NCBI GenBank assembly: GCA_934162685.1
Contig: CAKPJO010000001.1
Location: forward strand, 62,001-126,000
Origin: an uncultured Bacilli bacterium
GTDB lineage: Bacteria > Bacillota_I > Bacilli_A > RFN20 > CAG-826
Direction of reading: 5' to 3'
Length of the DNA: 64,000 nt
The position numbers and the translations under genes were made by a program. A model generated the notes under the pieces. That model saw only the letters and a program-made list of their open reading frames with translations, made no database searches and was not told the origin of the DNA. Positions 8,381 to 17,501 of the stretch are shown here, piece by piece. Position 1 is the first letter of the stretch. The number at the start of each line of letters is the position of its first letter.

Positions 8381-8659
8381 TTATTTATTAAGATATACTT
8401 TTTTGTCATTATAGCCTAGATCTTTAATAATCTCTGGTAAATGTTCTGTTCCGAATCCTAATGATTCATAATTATTGAATCCAAAAACTTCGTCCATTTG
8501 TATTTGTTCGTGCCATACATTAAATATGTGAGCGTGATTACCTTTCTCGCAAACACAACAACACCAACCTTCTTCTCTTCCTATATATTGTCCTGTCCAA
8601 ACATCTCCAAATGCGTCTTTTACTTTGTACCAATGACCTTTAATGAATTTACTTTTCAT
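8381..8659 (-). CDS. Hypothetical protein with beta-barrel-like start
   Basis: A 92-residue protein beginning FIKGHWYKVKDAFGDVWTGQ, a pattern typical of small SH3-like barrels, followed by a Cys cluster (GWCCCVCEKGNHAH). AGGAGGAACTACGTTATG gives the ribosome binding site. One leader box lies upstream (8695-8720). Function unknown. Confidence 0.7.
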   Translation of the reverse strand: MKSKFIKGHWYKVKDAFGDVWTGQYIGREEGWCCCVCEKGNHAHIFNVWHEQIQMDEVFGFNNYESLGFGTEHLPEIIKDLGYNDKKVYLNK

Positions 8660-8720
8660 AACGTAGTTCCTCCTTTATTTTAGTTATGATAGAATGTTCC
8701 TATTGAATTTTAATTTTTAA

Positions 8721-9494
8721 TTATTTAATAATACGAATCTTAAGTTGTTCTGGATATGATATACCTGCTACACTTAATACATCATAACAAATTTCTATGA
8801 ATGATAAATCTTTATATTCTTCATCAAACATACAAGCCCCACCATCATCTTCTTTCAATTTGTTTTTCCATATTTCTATGTTCTCTTCTGTTATTTTATC
8901 TTGTATTTCGGGATTATTTTCATACACCTCATAATAAGCGTATGATTCATATCCTTCTTCATCATCTTCTTCACTTAAATCTGAAGTTCCTTCGCAAATA
9001 TGAAAAATCCAATGTTCATGTTCATAATCATTAGAATCTCCTACGGCTACCCAGAAATCTGTTTTAGTATCTGGACGTCCTTCAATTTTCATCTGAGATA
9101 ATTTTCTCATATTTTCTTGCCCTTTATAGACATCATTTATATCTACATTAAATGCTTGATGAGCAATTAATTCAAGCCAATCAATATAATATGGTTGAAT
9201 ATTTTGATTGTTTTTACATTCTTCTAAAAGTTCTGCGAATGATTTACTATAAACATCTTGTAAACCATAAATTTCATTTAAGTCATCAAGAATATAATTA
9301 TCATAATATATGTCTAATCTATCTAATACAGCTGCTGTATTATCAAAACGATCCTTTTCGATTTTACCAAGATTAGCACCTTGTAAATCTTCTAAGCTAT
9401 AATATTGTATTCCTTCTACTTCTTCCTGTTTGATTAATTTGAAGTCCAAGTCCGATAACAACATAGCACAAATTTTTGCATAATTCTTTTTCAT
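8721..9494 (-). CDS. Hypothetical acidic protein
   Basis: A 257-residue acidic protein. Aromatic residues alternate with acidic ones (YESYAYYEVYENNPEIQDKI), and the segment KTDFWVAVGDSNDYEHEHWI looks like a folded core. AAGGAGG and a leader box precede it. No known domain is seen. Confidence 0.7.
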   Translation of the reverse strand: MKKNYAKICAMLLSDLDFKLIKQEEVEGIQYYSLEDLQGANLGKIEKDRFDNTAAVLDRLDIYYDNYILDDLNEIYGLQDVYSKSFAELLEECKNNQNIQPYYIDWLELIAHQAFNVDINDVYKGQENMRKLSQMKIEGRPDTKTDFWVAVGDSNDYEHEHWIFHICEGTSDLSEEDDEEGYESYAYYEVYENNPEIQDKITEENIEIWKNKLKEDDGGACMFDEEYKDLSFIEICYDVLSVAGISYPEQLKIRIIK

Positions 9495-9564
9495 ACATTA
9501 TTTCCTCCTTTGTATGATTTAATAAACAACTGTTCCTATTTAATTTTTAAACTCTTGTTTAGCT

Positions 9565-9696
9565 TTAGTCTAATAATAAACAAAGCAATAATAATAAAAT
9601 AAAAGGCCAAATTGGATAACCTTCTCTTTTAACTTGTTTGAACAAGAAATATAAAACCGCTCCTACAAACACCAATAAGAAAATTGCAACTTCCAT
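9565..9696 (-). CDS. 43-residue two-helix membrane protein
   Basis: MEVAIFLLVFVGAVLYFLF forms one membrane helix and PFILLLLLCLLLD a second, joined by a basic loop (KQVKREGYPIW). I place the start at 9696, with AAGGAGG 8 nt upstream; an earlier ATG at 9705 touches the ribosome binding site. It is paired with another tiny membrane protein directly upstream. Function unknown. Confidence 0.6.
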   Translation of the reverse strand: MEVAIFLLVFVGAVLYFLFKQVKREGYPIWPFILLLLLCLLLD

Positions 9697-9722
9697 ATTG
9701 CACATTCCTCCTTTCTTTTTAA

Positions 9723-9809
9723 TTATTGAGGTGATAATCCACACCAAAGTACGAAAAACAAAAGTAATAATAAAGCTAAAACTAAATAAGTATAATCTTC
9801 ATTACTCAT
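9723..9809 (-). CDS. 28-residue single-helix membrane microprotein
   Basis: ATG 9809 is preceded by AAAGGAGAAAATATT. The product begins MSNEDYTYLVLALLLLLFFV and ends LWCGLSPQ: an acidic N-terminus and one membrane helix. It sits between the Gp88-like gene and the 43-residue membrane protein on the same strand. The good ribosome binding site and the paired context support it despite its size. Confidence 0.5.
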   Translation of the reverse strand: MSNEDYTYLVLALLLLLFFVLWCGLSPQ

Positions 9810-9830
9810 AATATTTTCTCCTTTCTTTTA

Positions 9831-10460
9831 TTAGTGTTGATGGAAGAAAGTCATTTGACCTAACATCATCTTCCAACAATTTTTACAAGTTTTACAACTT
9901 CCTGGACATTGATATCCGCCAGCTGGTACACTTGCTTTGAATTCGGATGATTCCTTGAATTCCACATATGTAACAGGAAGCAGATATTTATTCTTAACTG
10001 TTTTATTGTATTCTTCGTCCCACATACTTAAAACAATTTTAAGATTTATAGGAAGTTTTTCAATACCGTGTTTGTCAATCCATTCATTGATTAACTCCCA
10101 TTTCTTAGTAAATGCTAAGAACATTGTTTGAGGACAAGCTAACGCAACTCTAACCATACCATCTAAATATTGTTCATCAACGATATCTCCTGATGAATGC
10201 CATCTAAAATATTTATATGTGACATCGTCATTGTTTAAATATTTAATGACTTCATCAAAGAACGCTACGCTATCTTCATTATATGAATTATAATTATCCA
10301 TATGAGACTTTTTAACGTTTGGATATAAATGAGTTCCTCTACGAGCGTAGCAAAGTTTTGCACAAGGTGCATTTCTTCTACAAGTGATGATTGGTGGGAG
10401 ATTTAAAGTTGGAATCTTATCTCCTAATTTACTATTTTGCAAACTGATGTGTACTAACAT
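9831..10460 (-). CDS. Gp88-like phage protein
   Basis: A 209-residue protein matching the phage Gp88 family by pattern: LNLPPIITCRRNAPCAKLCY near the N-terminus, then YFRWHSSGDIVDEQYLDGM and PQTMFLAFTKKWE. Conserved cysteines near residues 27, 33 and 37 and a C-terminal set (CPGSCKTCKNC) could bind metal or an iron-sulfur cluster. The family is widespread in actinobacterial and Gram-positive phages; its reaction is unknown. One leader box lies upstream. Confidence 0.75.
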   Translation of the reverse strand: MLVHISLQNSKLGDKIPTLNLPPIITCRRNAPCAKLCYARRGTHLYPNVKKSHMDNYNSYNEDSVAFFDEVIKYLNNDDVTYKYFRWHSSGDIVDEQYLDGMVRVALACPQTMFLAFTKKWELINEWIDKHGIEKLPINLKIVLSMWDEEYNKTVKNKYLLPVTYVEFKESSEFKASVPAGGYQCPGSCKTCKNCWKMMLGQMTFFHQH

Positions 10461-10534
10461 AACATTTTTCCTCCTTATATATAATTTGTTATGAATCGAC
10501 TCGACTGTTCCTATTTAATTTTTAATTTATATGT

Positions 10535-11341
10535 TTATTCTATTAAAGAATAACACTCTATATGACCTTCTTTGTCAATAAACTTAATATTATATTTCCT
10601 AATATTATTTAATTTGTCAACTTCTTCTGTAAATGTTCTAAATTCATCTTCTGAATAAGCATAATTTTCAGGCATAAAGACATCTCGATAATATTGATAT
10701 GATTTTTGATCTTTAGATTCATCAGCTTCTATTTCTTGTTTATCCTCATCATCAAGGTCACCAAAATTTTCTTCATATTCAAATTGATCATAAACTGCAT
10801 TGACTCCAAAATAAGAAACATAAGCTTCGTGATGTTCTGTGTCAATAGTAATTTCAACATCACCTTCTGACCATGCTTGGGTGTCATCCATATCTTTGTC
10901 AAAGATACCAATTAAACCATAGTTTCTATTATAAGTAAATGCTCCATCTTCAGCCATTCTATCTTCAATAAGCTTTAATGCTTCGTCAGATAAACCAATA
11001 TCATGTTTAAGATAGTAATAGAAATTTTTACAAATAGGTCCTCGTAAATTTTCTGGAATATTGTTTCCATTATGTAAATTATTGTCTTCACAGAATTTTT
11101 GCCAATATCCTTCGTAAGTGATATTAATTCTCTTATTAGATCTCAACATAGCTTCTAAAGCGATTTGTTTAGCATTTGCTTCTGGAAATTGTTTCATCAT
11201 CTCATTCATTAATTCTAACATAACAAGAGTATTAGCTGCTGCGCTATCTGTATAAGCTGACCAGTGTTGATAAACATTTGCAACTCTTTCTTCTGTTTTT
11301 CCATCATAAACTGTAATAACTAATCTTTGTCCCATAATCAT
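10535..11341 (-). CDS. Hypothetical protein
   Basis: A 268-residue acidic protein. The N-terminus (MIMGQRLVITVYDGKTEERV, then ANVYQHWSAYTDSAA) has the look of a class of phage proteins of unknown function. The C-terminal third is highly acidic. GAGGAAAATG gives two closely spaced starts (11341 and 11335). A leader box precedes it. Confidence 0.7.
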   Translation of the reverse strand: MIMGQRLVITVYDGKTEERVANVYQHWSAYTDSAAANTLVMLELMNEMMKQFPEANAKQIALEAMLRSNKRINITYEGYWQKFCEDNNLHNGNNIPENLRGPICKNFYYYLKHDIGLSDEALKLIEDRMAEDGAFTYNRNYGLIGIFDKDMDDTQAWSEGDVEITIDTEHHEAYVSYFGVNAVYDQFEYEENFGDLDDEDKQEIEADESKDQKSYQYYRDVFMPENYAYSEDEFRTFTEEVDKLNNIRKYNIKFIDKEGHIECYSLIE

Positions 11342-11407
11342 TTTCCTCTTTTCTTTTAAATTTTTGGGAAGCCTATATGGCTTTGTTCCTATTTAATTTT
11401 AACATCT

Positions 11408-11707
11408 TTACTTCAATAGTTCAAGAATTTTTTGTTTGTATTCAGATTCTTTGCACCATTGATTTGGTCCACCACGAAAATCTGTTAATGATTCTGCTGT
11501 TCTATACATTGCTAAACCATTTACTAGTTCTGTTGTGATGTAAACAATCTTTTCATTGTCTGTGTTTTGAATAAAACCAATACATCCAACTTTGTGGTAG
11601 CAAGTAACATCATCTCGTAAATAAAACTTTAGATTTTTACAATCTCTAAACATATATTTAATAGCGCGTACAGATTTTCCTTTGCTTGGTAATAAATAAT
11701 TTCTCAT
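11408..11707 (-). CDS. Hypothetical protein
   Basis: A 99-residue basic protein (MRNYLLPSKGKSVRAIKYMF) whose start lies 3 nt after the stop of the gene at 11710-11988. TTAGGAGG serves as its ribosome binding site. No family is recognised. Confidence 0.65.
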   Translation of the reverse strand: MRNYLLPSKGKSVRAIKYMFRDCKNLKFYLRDDVTCYHKVGCIGFIQNTDNEKIVYITTELVNGLAMYRTAESLTDFRGGPNQWCKESEYKQKILELLK

Positions 11708-11709
11708 TT

Positions 11710-11988
11710 TTATTTTCCTCCTATTGGTTTAATAAGAATAACTTCAACATCATTATCAGGGTCATCTGTTCCTGATTCAATATAAATGGTAATGCGAACA
11801 TCTTCATCTTCTTGTGGAGTAACATCAGCTTCTTCGTTACGAATGATTTGTACATTAGGAATTGTTTGAATAGCCGATATATATTCTTTTACCATATTTT
11901 TTGCTTCTTTTAAAGAATTAAAATAATGAATAGAAGAAGAATGATGGTCACAAATTTCTGCATATACTCTTCTTTTTTGTTTTTTCAT
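11710..11988 (-). CDS. Hypothetical protein
   Basis: A 92-residue protein with a basic N-terminus (MKKQKRRVYAEICDHHSSSI) and an acidic beta-rich C-terminus. AAAGGAGG precedes it. Coupled with the next gene. Function unknown. Confidence 0.65.
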   Translation of the reverse strand: MKKQKRRVYAEICDHHSSSIHYFNSLKEAKNMVKEYISAIQTIPNVQIIRNEEADVTPQEDEDVRITIYIESGTDDPDNDVEVILIKPIGGK

Positions 11989-12011
11989 CTTGATTCCTCC
12001 TTTCTTTAGAA

Positions 12012-12299
12012 CTAGTCAGCATAACCTGCCGCTAGTTCTAATAAATCCCATTTATCCATTTGATCAATTTCTGCCCAAGATTTTTCTCTTCTTAAAGCAT
12101 GTAACATTTCAACATAGCAATCAGGATTAAGATTATTAGGATCTTTTAATCCTAAATAACTTGCGTGACCGCATAATTGTTCAAATTCTTCATCATCAAT
12201 GTTTACATCATATAAACATTGTACCGCATTCGCAATATTTACATCCCATACACTAATATTCTTTTCATTTAAGACTTCTAATTTTTGTTTGTAATTCAT
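12012..12299 (-). CDS. Hypothetical helical protein
   Basis: A 95-residue helical acidic protein (MNYKQKLEVLNEKNISVWDV) with a good ribosome binding site and a leader box at 12333-12348. No recognisable motif. Confidence 0.65.
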   Translation of the reverse strand: MNYKQKLEVLNEKNISVWDVNIANAVQCLYDVNIDDEEFEQLCGHASYLGLKDPNNLNPDCYVEMLHALRREKSWAEIDQMDKWDLLELAAGYAD

Positions 12300-12370
12300 A
12301 ATTATTTTCCTCCTATATATGAATTTAACGACTGTTCCTATTGATTTATGTATTAAAATGAATAATAAAA

Positions 12371-12832
12371 TTATTTACTTAATAAGCGACGTATTCTTTC
12401 TATTACTTGCGGTATCAATCTATCATTGATATATGCAGCAGAATATTTATTTTGAACATCATCTATTTTTGCTTTTTCTGTAATGTCAGAATATCCTTGT
12501 TCAAAAAGAAGCGAAACTTGTCTTAATTTATTGTACGTTGATATGTAGTCATATAATTCATCAAGTTCTTCTTCTGTTAAAGGTGTTGCTTCCATTGTTT
12601 TTCTAAATTCTGTTTGTGTCAATAATCCTTGAGAATAATAATCAGGATATCCTTCAGGACGACCTAATATGACCATATTGAGATAGTCCCAATGTGGAGA
12701 TTTTTCATCTCGTTCTTTAACAAATTGAGGTTCTCTTAACCAATATCTGCGTCCAATTTTATTACGACCTAATAAATAATGATTGACTCCTAAATAAACT
12801 TTTGTTTGTTTTAACATTTTTCTTTTACGCAT
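12371..12832 (-). CDS. Hypothetical protein, paralogue of the gene at 14452-14940
   Basis: A 153-residue protein. Its start (YLLGRNKIGRRYWLREPQF) and end (LFEQGYSDITEKAKIDDV, then RLIPQVIERIRRLL) match the gene at 14452-14940 (YLLGKDKEGKKYWLQAPEW; ILHRGYSYQTDEAKID; LLPAIFERIDNLL). The two are diverged duplicates separated by five genes. AGGAGG precedes the start. Function unknown. Confidence 0.75.
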   Translation of the reverse strand: MRKRKMLKQTKVYLGVNHYLLGRNKIGRRYWLREPQFVKERDEKSPHWDYLNMVILGRPEGYPDYYSQGLLTQTEFRKTMEATPLTEEELDELYDYISTYNKLRQVSLLFEQGYSDITEKAKIDDVQNKYSAAYINDRLIPQVIERIRRLLSK

Positions 12833-12872
12833 ATTTTTCTTCCTCCTATTTAACTAATAAGTAAAAGAGAGA

Positions 12873-13346
12873 TTATCCGAAGACAATCTCTCCAAATAAA
12901 GCCCATTGGATAATTAAATCTCCACTTACAGCATCAGCATAATCACCAAGATAATCTTCAACATCATCATATCCTGCGTGAGCCATTTCTTTTCCAAGAC
13001 CTTCTAATACTCGATCAAGTGTTAACTTCCAAGGGTCACCTTCTACTCCTTTTTCGTGATTTAAATCATCTTCGCCTTCTCCCTCAGCATCTTCAAATCC
13101 AACATAGCCTCCATTCCATAAGATATAAGCTGCTACATCTGAACAGAAAACATCTTCATCTTCAGGATGTTCCTTTTTATATTTTTCTTCCCAGTTTTTC
13201 CAATTTTTTGAAGCGTTATCAAGCATTGCCCAATAACCAATTCCACCTTCAAGTGCAATAGCCATAACATCACATAAATTATCTTGTATAATTTCAACTG
13301 TCTTTGTAATAGTGATTTTTTTAGTTTCTACGTTTTTCATAATCAT
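12873..13346 (-). CDS. Hypothetical protein
   Basis: A 157-residue acidic protein. IIQDNLCDVMAIALEGGIGY followed by WAMLDN is a pattern I have seen in hypothetical proteins of Bacillota phages; no function is attached. Two leader boxes sit side by side upstream (13369-13402). The start is ATG 13346 or 13340; the ribosome binding site GAGGA favours the inner one. Confidence 0.7.
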   Translation of the reverse strand: MIMKNVETKKITITKTVEIIQDNLCDVMAIALEGGIGYWAMLDNASKNWKNWEEKYKKEHPEDEDVFCSDVAAYILWNGGYVGFEDAEGEGEDDLNHEKGVEGDPWKLTLDRVLEGLGKEMAHAGYDDVEDYLGDYADAVSGDLIIQWALFGEIVFG

Positions 13347-13392
13347 TTTTCCTCGATTCTTTGAATTTTGTTCCTATTTAGTTTTAATGTTC

Positions 13393-13656
13393 CTATTTGA
13401 TTTGTTCTTTTAGTTTTTTGATTTCTCTTTGCATACGATCCATATTGTCAACTACATCGTTTGTGTATTCAACAATTTTTCTTTCATTATATTCTTCTAA
13501 ATTTTCATTACGACAATAAGGACAAACTCCTCTTGTACCATAATGATAAGCGTGATATGGATCATAAAGACCATATTCATCTTCATAACAGAATCGTTCT
13601 TCTTCAAGATCATCTTCTGTCATAAAATGTTCACAATTTGGACAAAAATATATCAT
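13393..13656 (-). CDS. Small zinc-ribbon-like protein
   Basis: An 87-residue protein with CPNC at the N-terminus and CPYC about 40 residues later, a probable four-cysteine zinc site, followed by a coiled-coil-like tail (NMDRMQREIKKLKEQIK). I chose ATG 13656; tandem GTG codons 3-4 codons upstream overlap the AAAGG ribosome binding site and are less likely. Confidence 0.65.
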   Translation of the reverse strand: MIYFCPNCEHFMTEDDLEEERFCYEDEYGLYDPYHAYHYGTRGVCPYCRNENLEEYNERKIVEYTNDVVDNMDRMQREIKKLKEQIK

Positions 13657-13674
13657 TTTGTTCACCACCTTTCT

Positions 13675-14133
13675 TTATTTAACAGCAAGAATATCTTTAA
13701 TATTTTTATTAAAGACTTCTGGAGTTTCTTTCTTAACCCATTGAGAAGGTTGAGTAACTCCCATAGCTTCTTCTTTTGTTATTGAATTACCATCAAAATA
13801 ATAACCAATAACTTTTGGACGATGAAGGAATATTTTAGATGTTGTCATTCGGATGTATGTTTCACCTTTATTTTCAATCATCCATCTATTTTTCCATTCT
13901 CCCCAAGGCAAGACTTCTTTAATTTCACCTACCATTCCAATAGCTTGTCTTTTTTCAATAACAGATTTAATATTAGAATATCTAACACCAAATCTTACTA
14001 CAGATTGTACTACTTTTGTAATAATGTGTCCTTTAAAATTTTTGTTTGGAGTAATGTTTGTTTGATATGTTACTTGAACATAAGCTCCTTGATGTTTATT
14101 TGAAATAATATTTAATAATTCTTGTTTTTCCAT
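13675..14133 (-). CDS. Hypothetical protein
   Basis: A 152-residue basic protein (MEKQELLNIISNKHQGAYVQ, then VTYQTNITPNKNFKG) that looks beta-rich in its middle, with WGEWKNRWMIENKGETYIRM. It has its own promoter (14161-14189). The pattern recurs in Gram-positive phage hypothetical proteins; no function is known. Confidence 0.7.
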   Translation of the reverse strand: MEKQELLNIISNKHQGAYVQVTYQTNITPNKNFKGHIITKVVQSVVRFGVRYSNIKSVIEKRQAIGMVGEIKEVLPWGEWKNRWMIENKGETYIRMTTSKIFLHRPKVIGYYFDGNSITKEEAMGVTQPSQWVKKETPEVFNKNIKDILAVK

Positions 14134-14160
14134 GATAATTTTTCCTCTCTTTCTATATAT

Positions 14161-14189
14161 ATTATATCATGTTTAATAATGTTTGTAAA
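14161..14189 (-). promoter_or_regulatory. Vegetative-type promoter
   Basis: On the minus strand TTTACA and TATAAT with a 17-bp spacer, about 30 nt upstream of the gene starting at 14133. It is one of the few host-type promoters inside the cluster. Confidence 0.65.
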
Positions 14190-14197
14190 GACAAAGA

Positions 14198-14455
14198 CTA
14201 TCCTAAATAGATAGCTTTGTCTTTGTCGTCTAAAATCATTAAGTCGTGGTTTATAGATTCATAATATTCTCTAGTAGATGAACCTTCTGCTTTTTCAATA
14301 CTTTTAATTGTTTCTCCTGAATAATATAAAGCATGATATCCGTTAGCCTCTTCATCATCTGTGACAAATATCACATAATCGCCGTGACCTTTTCGAATTT
14401 CTTCTCTAAGATATTTATATAAATCTTCGACTGTTAACGCTCCACATTTTGTCAT
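14198..14455 (-). CDS. Hypothetical protein
   Basis: An 85-residue protein. MTKCGALTVEDLYKYLREEI and GHGDYVIFVTDDEEANGYH fit a widespread phage hypothetical family in which a helix precedes a small beta sheet. Its start overlaps the stop of the upstream gene by 4 nt. Confidence 0.7.
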   Translation of the reverse strand: MTKCGALTVEDLYKYLREEIRKGHGDYVIFVTDDEEANGYHALYYSGETIKSIEKAEGSSTREYYESINHDLMILDDKDKAIYLG

Positions 14456-14940
14456 TTTCTTTCACCTCCTAACAAATTGTCAATACGTTCGAATATTGCT
14501 GGTAACAAAGTTTTATTAATGCAATTCTCAAAATCTTCGTTTTTTAATACATCAATTTTTGCTTCATCTGTTTGATAACTATAACCTCGATGTAATATTT
14601 CTGCTGTTGTTATTAAATTATAACACGACATCATATAATCAATTAATTGATATTTTTCATTTTCATTTAAAGTAGTTTCTACAAAAAACTTATCAAATGC
14701 GTATATGGCGAAGCCTGTCGTATTATTTAAAAATAAATAATTAAAATGAGTATCAAAATCAATATTTCTGCTTAATTCAGAATTACGATTGTTAGATAAA
14801 ATATCTACACAGCCAAAATTCCAATACTCATGCCAACCGCACGCCCATTCGGGTGCTTGTAGCCAATATTTTTTGCCTTCTTTATCCTTTCCTAATAAAT
14901 AAAACTTTTTTCCATGCCAATAAATTACTTTCTTTTTCAT
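14452..14940 (-). CDS. Hypothetical protein, paralogue of the gene at 12371-12832
   Basis: A 162-residue protein starting MKKKVIYWHGKKFYLLGKDK. The start at 14940 has AAGGAGGTGA 8 nt upstream; longer in-frame extensions would run into the preceding PcfJ-like gene. It shares N- and C-terminal blocks with the gene at 12371-12832 but has a different middle. Function unknown. Confidence 0.75.
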   Translation of the reverse strand: MKKKVIYWHGKKFYLLGKDKEGKKYWLQAPEWACGWHEYWNFGCVDILSNNRNSELSRNIDFDTHFNYLFLNNTTGFAIYAFDKFFVETTLNENEKYQLIDYMMSCYNLITTAEILHRGYSYQTDEAKIDVLKNEDFENCINKTLLPAIFERIDNLLGGERK

Positions 14941-14959
14941 AATTTTCACCTCCTTCTTT

Positions 14960-17404
14960 TTATCCTCTACAACAAAGAGCCCCATATTGAGAATGAATTG
15001 ATGTTTCATCAACATTCCCTGTTTCTTGTGCCCATTGTAATAAAGCTTGCACAATTTCAGCACTAGGGTTACTATTGCATGATCCGTGGACTTGTCTTAT
15101 AGAAAACTTATTATTGATAGAACCATTTTGAGCAAGTTCTATTGTAAAATACGGTTCTGATAGATTATTATTTCTTCTGAAAAATAATATTGTAGTATGT
15201 TTGCTTGCAAACGCTTCTTGATAAGAACTTACGCAATGATGTAAAACTTTTCCTTCTGTGGATAAATCTTCTACTTTTTCAGGAACTAAAATAGTAAACT
15301 TATCATTACTCCAAGCAAATTTCTTTTGTAATGTTTTTTTCCAAGACTTATATGATTCATTTAATAGTTTGGATTTTTCAACACTGATCATTTGTTTAAA
15401 AGTATCATAATTTTCTGACATAAAATCATGAAGACAATGAATTTTCATTTTAATATCTGTTGTTAATATGGCTGCTTTTAACCAACGAACAGAAAGTTGT
15501 GGCAAATGTTTTGTAACACATTCACAAACATATGACAAATTATTATTTTTAAAATCTTCTTTGGCTGTTGGAAAATCAATCGGAATTAATTTGATTTTTT
15601 CCTTCATTTGATAATAATCATATAATTCATAAGATTTAATTATATCTGTTGTACTAATTTTGTTTAATATACGAATAATTTCAGAATCTGAAAGTCCTTG
15701 TTCTGGAATTGTAAAGTTATAAAATCTCATAATATTAACAATTAATTGTTGTGTACTTAAACGACCATTATTGTTTTGATAAAAAATAAATGCTTTAAAC
15801 ATTTCTAAAGTTATATATTTGCCATATTTTTTAGCAACTTGTTTTTTAGATAATGTTTTTACATTTGAATCAAACCTATAATATCCATAATTACACCAAG
15901 AAGAATAATATGTCATGGTCATTTTTCCTTTTAAAATATTAATTAAATAATATAATATATCATTATAAAAATCAATACCAACATAAGATTTATCAAAAAT
16001 TGTTGCATCTTTTATAAAATCTTCGTAATTTTTCTTGCTTAAATAACATTGTTCATACATTTTAGTTTTTTGTATATCACAATCTGTGTCAAATAATAAT
16101 TGTGTCACTCGTGACGCTGTACGAGCGTTAGTAATATTTGTTGAACAAAACAATTTTCTTGTCTCTATAAATTCATTAACATATGTAGAACCATAATGCT
16201 TAATAAAACTTTCATATGTCATATCTTTATAGTATAAAGGATTAAACAAGGGCTCTAATATTTCTTGATATATTAAGCCTCCAATAGTTATATTTCTATC
16301 ATAATAAGCATAAGAATAATTACTATTTTTACTATATTTATCATTAATGTTGTACGAAGATAAAATTTCTGCAAAACTATTATTTGGAAACATTGAATTA
16401 AAAATGTAATTTAAACCATGAATCTCTTGAATCTCAGAAATATGTTCTTGAATACAATTTATAATTTGTTGAAAACTCTGTACATCTGAATAATTAACAC
16501 TATTGAAAGTTTGATATTTATTAGTTGTTTTATCAGTTGTTAATTCTCCTTGTGATGAAGATAGAAAACATTCACAGTTTCCTGTCTTTTTGTCATATAC
16601 GTGTAATATTATATTTCTCCAATAGTTTTTATTATACATTAAAAGATACACATTATCTTGATCAGATTCAATATGCAATATATTGTTTGATTTAATCAAT
16701 TCTTTTATTTTGTTTTGAAACATGTCTTGGTATGTTAACAATTTTGATTTTTGAATTGTTTTATGTGCAAATTTTGTTTTGTTTGGATGTTTAATACATT
16801 CAATAAATGTTGCAATAGGAAACATCTCGTTATAATCTATAGAGTGTGTTATTTGCCACCAATTTTTTAACACAGTTAAATCAAAACCTTGTTCCTTCAA
16901 TATTTTTGTTGAAAAAGGTGATAAACGTCCAAATGGATACCCATTATCTGGATAAGTCTCTATTGTGTTTATATTTACAAATCTAATATCTTGGAGATTG
17001 GATACATTACTAATTTTCCAAGATCTTTCTTTTGGTTCAATAAATTTCTTATCTTGGTCGTACACTTCCCAATCATTTGTAATGTAATACATAGGTTCAT
17101 TACGATATAAATAAGGAAATGCCTTTCTATTTGCAACATAGGAATTAAACAAATATATGCCAACACCCTTTTTATTATTAATAGTACATTTTTCAATGAA
17201 AATATAGTTTTTAGAAGCATTTTTAATAGGAAATAATAAAGCATAATCTTTAACATCTTCTAATACTAGTTGTCCTTGTTTATCATAAATTTTTCCTGCT
17301 GGTGTTACTATATACATTGGTAATTGGCATAATTGTTTGTGTGTCTCTACCTCAACTTCTCTTAAAGGTGATTTTAATGTGTTTACTTTAATTTTGTTAT
17401 TCAT
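14960..17404 (-). CDS. PcfJ-like protein
   Basis: An 814-residue protein, the largest in the minus cluster. The C-terminal region (about residues 690-800) carries the PcfJ-like pattern: GKVLHHCVSSYQEAFASKHT, ILFFRR, PYFTIELAQNG, then FSIRQVHGSCNSNP and a final QWAQETG. PcfJ proteins were first noted on Enterococcus conjugative plasmids and are common in phages; their activity is unknown. The N-terminal 600 residues have no recognisable domain and are tyrosine- and asparagine-rich. GGAGG fixes the start at 17404. A leader box lies upstream. Confidence 0.75.
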   Translation of the reverse strand: MNNKIKVNTLKSPLREVEVETHKQLCQLPMYIVTPAGKIYDKQGQLVLEDVKDYALLFPIKNASKNYIFIEKCTINNKKGVGIYLFNSYVANRKAFPYLYRNEPMYYITNDWEVYDQDKKFIEPKERSWKISNVSNLQDIRFVNINTIETYPDNGYPFGRLSPFSTKILKEQGFDLTVLKNWWQITHSIDYNEMFPIATFIECIKHPNKTKFAHKTIQKSKLLTYQDMFQNKIKELIKSNNILHIESDQDNVYLLMYNKNYWRNIILHVYDKKTGNCECFLSSSQGELTTDKTTNKYQTFNSVNYSDVQSFQQIINCIQEHISEIQEIHGLNYIFNSMFPNNSFAEILSSYNINDKYSKNSNYSYAYYDRNITIGGLIYQEILEPLFNPLYYKDMTYESFIKHYGSTYVNEFIETRKLFCSTNITNARTASRVTQLLFDTDCDIQKTKMYEQCYLSKKNYEDFIKDATIFDKSYVGIDFYNDILYYLINILKGKMTMTYYSSWCNYGYYRFDSNVKTLSKKQVAKKYGKYITLEMFKAFIFYQNNNGRLSTQQLIVNIMRFYNFTIPEQGLSDSEIIRILNKISTTDIIKSYELYDYYQMKEKIKLIPIDFPTAKEDFKNNNLSYVCECVTKHLPQLSVRWLKAAILTTDIKMKIHCLHDFMSENYDTFKQMISVEKSKLLNESYKSWKKTLQKKFAWSNDKFTILVPEKVEDLSTEGKVLHHCVSSYQEAFASKHTTILFFRRNNNLSEPYFTIELAQNGSINNKFSIRQVHGSCNSNPSAEIVQALLQWAQETGNVDETSIHSQYGALCCRG

Positions 17405-17501
17405 AATTTTTTCCTCCAATTTTTCCTTTTTCAAGGGATAAGAATATTTTTAAGGAGAAAATATTCAAAACCTTGTTCCTATTTTATTTTAAACTTAAAG
17501 A

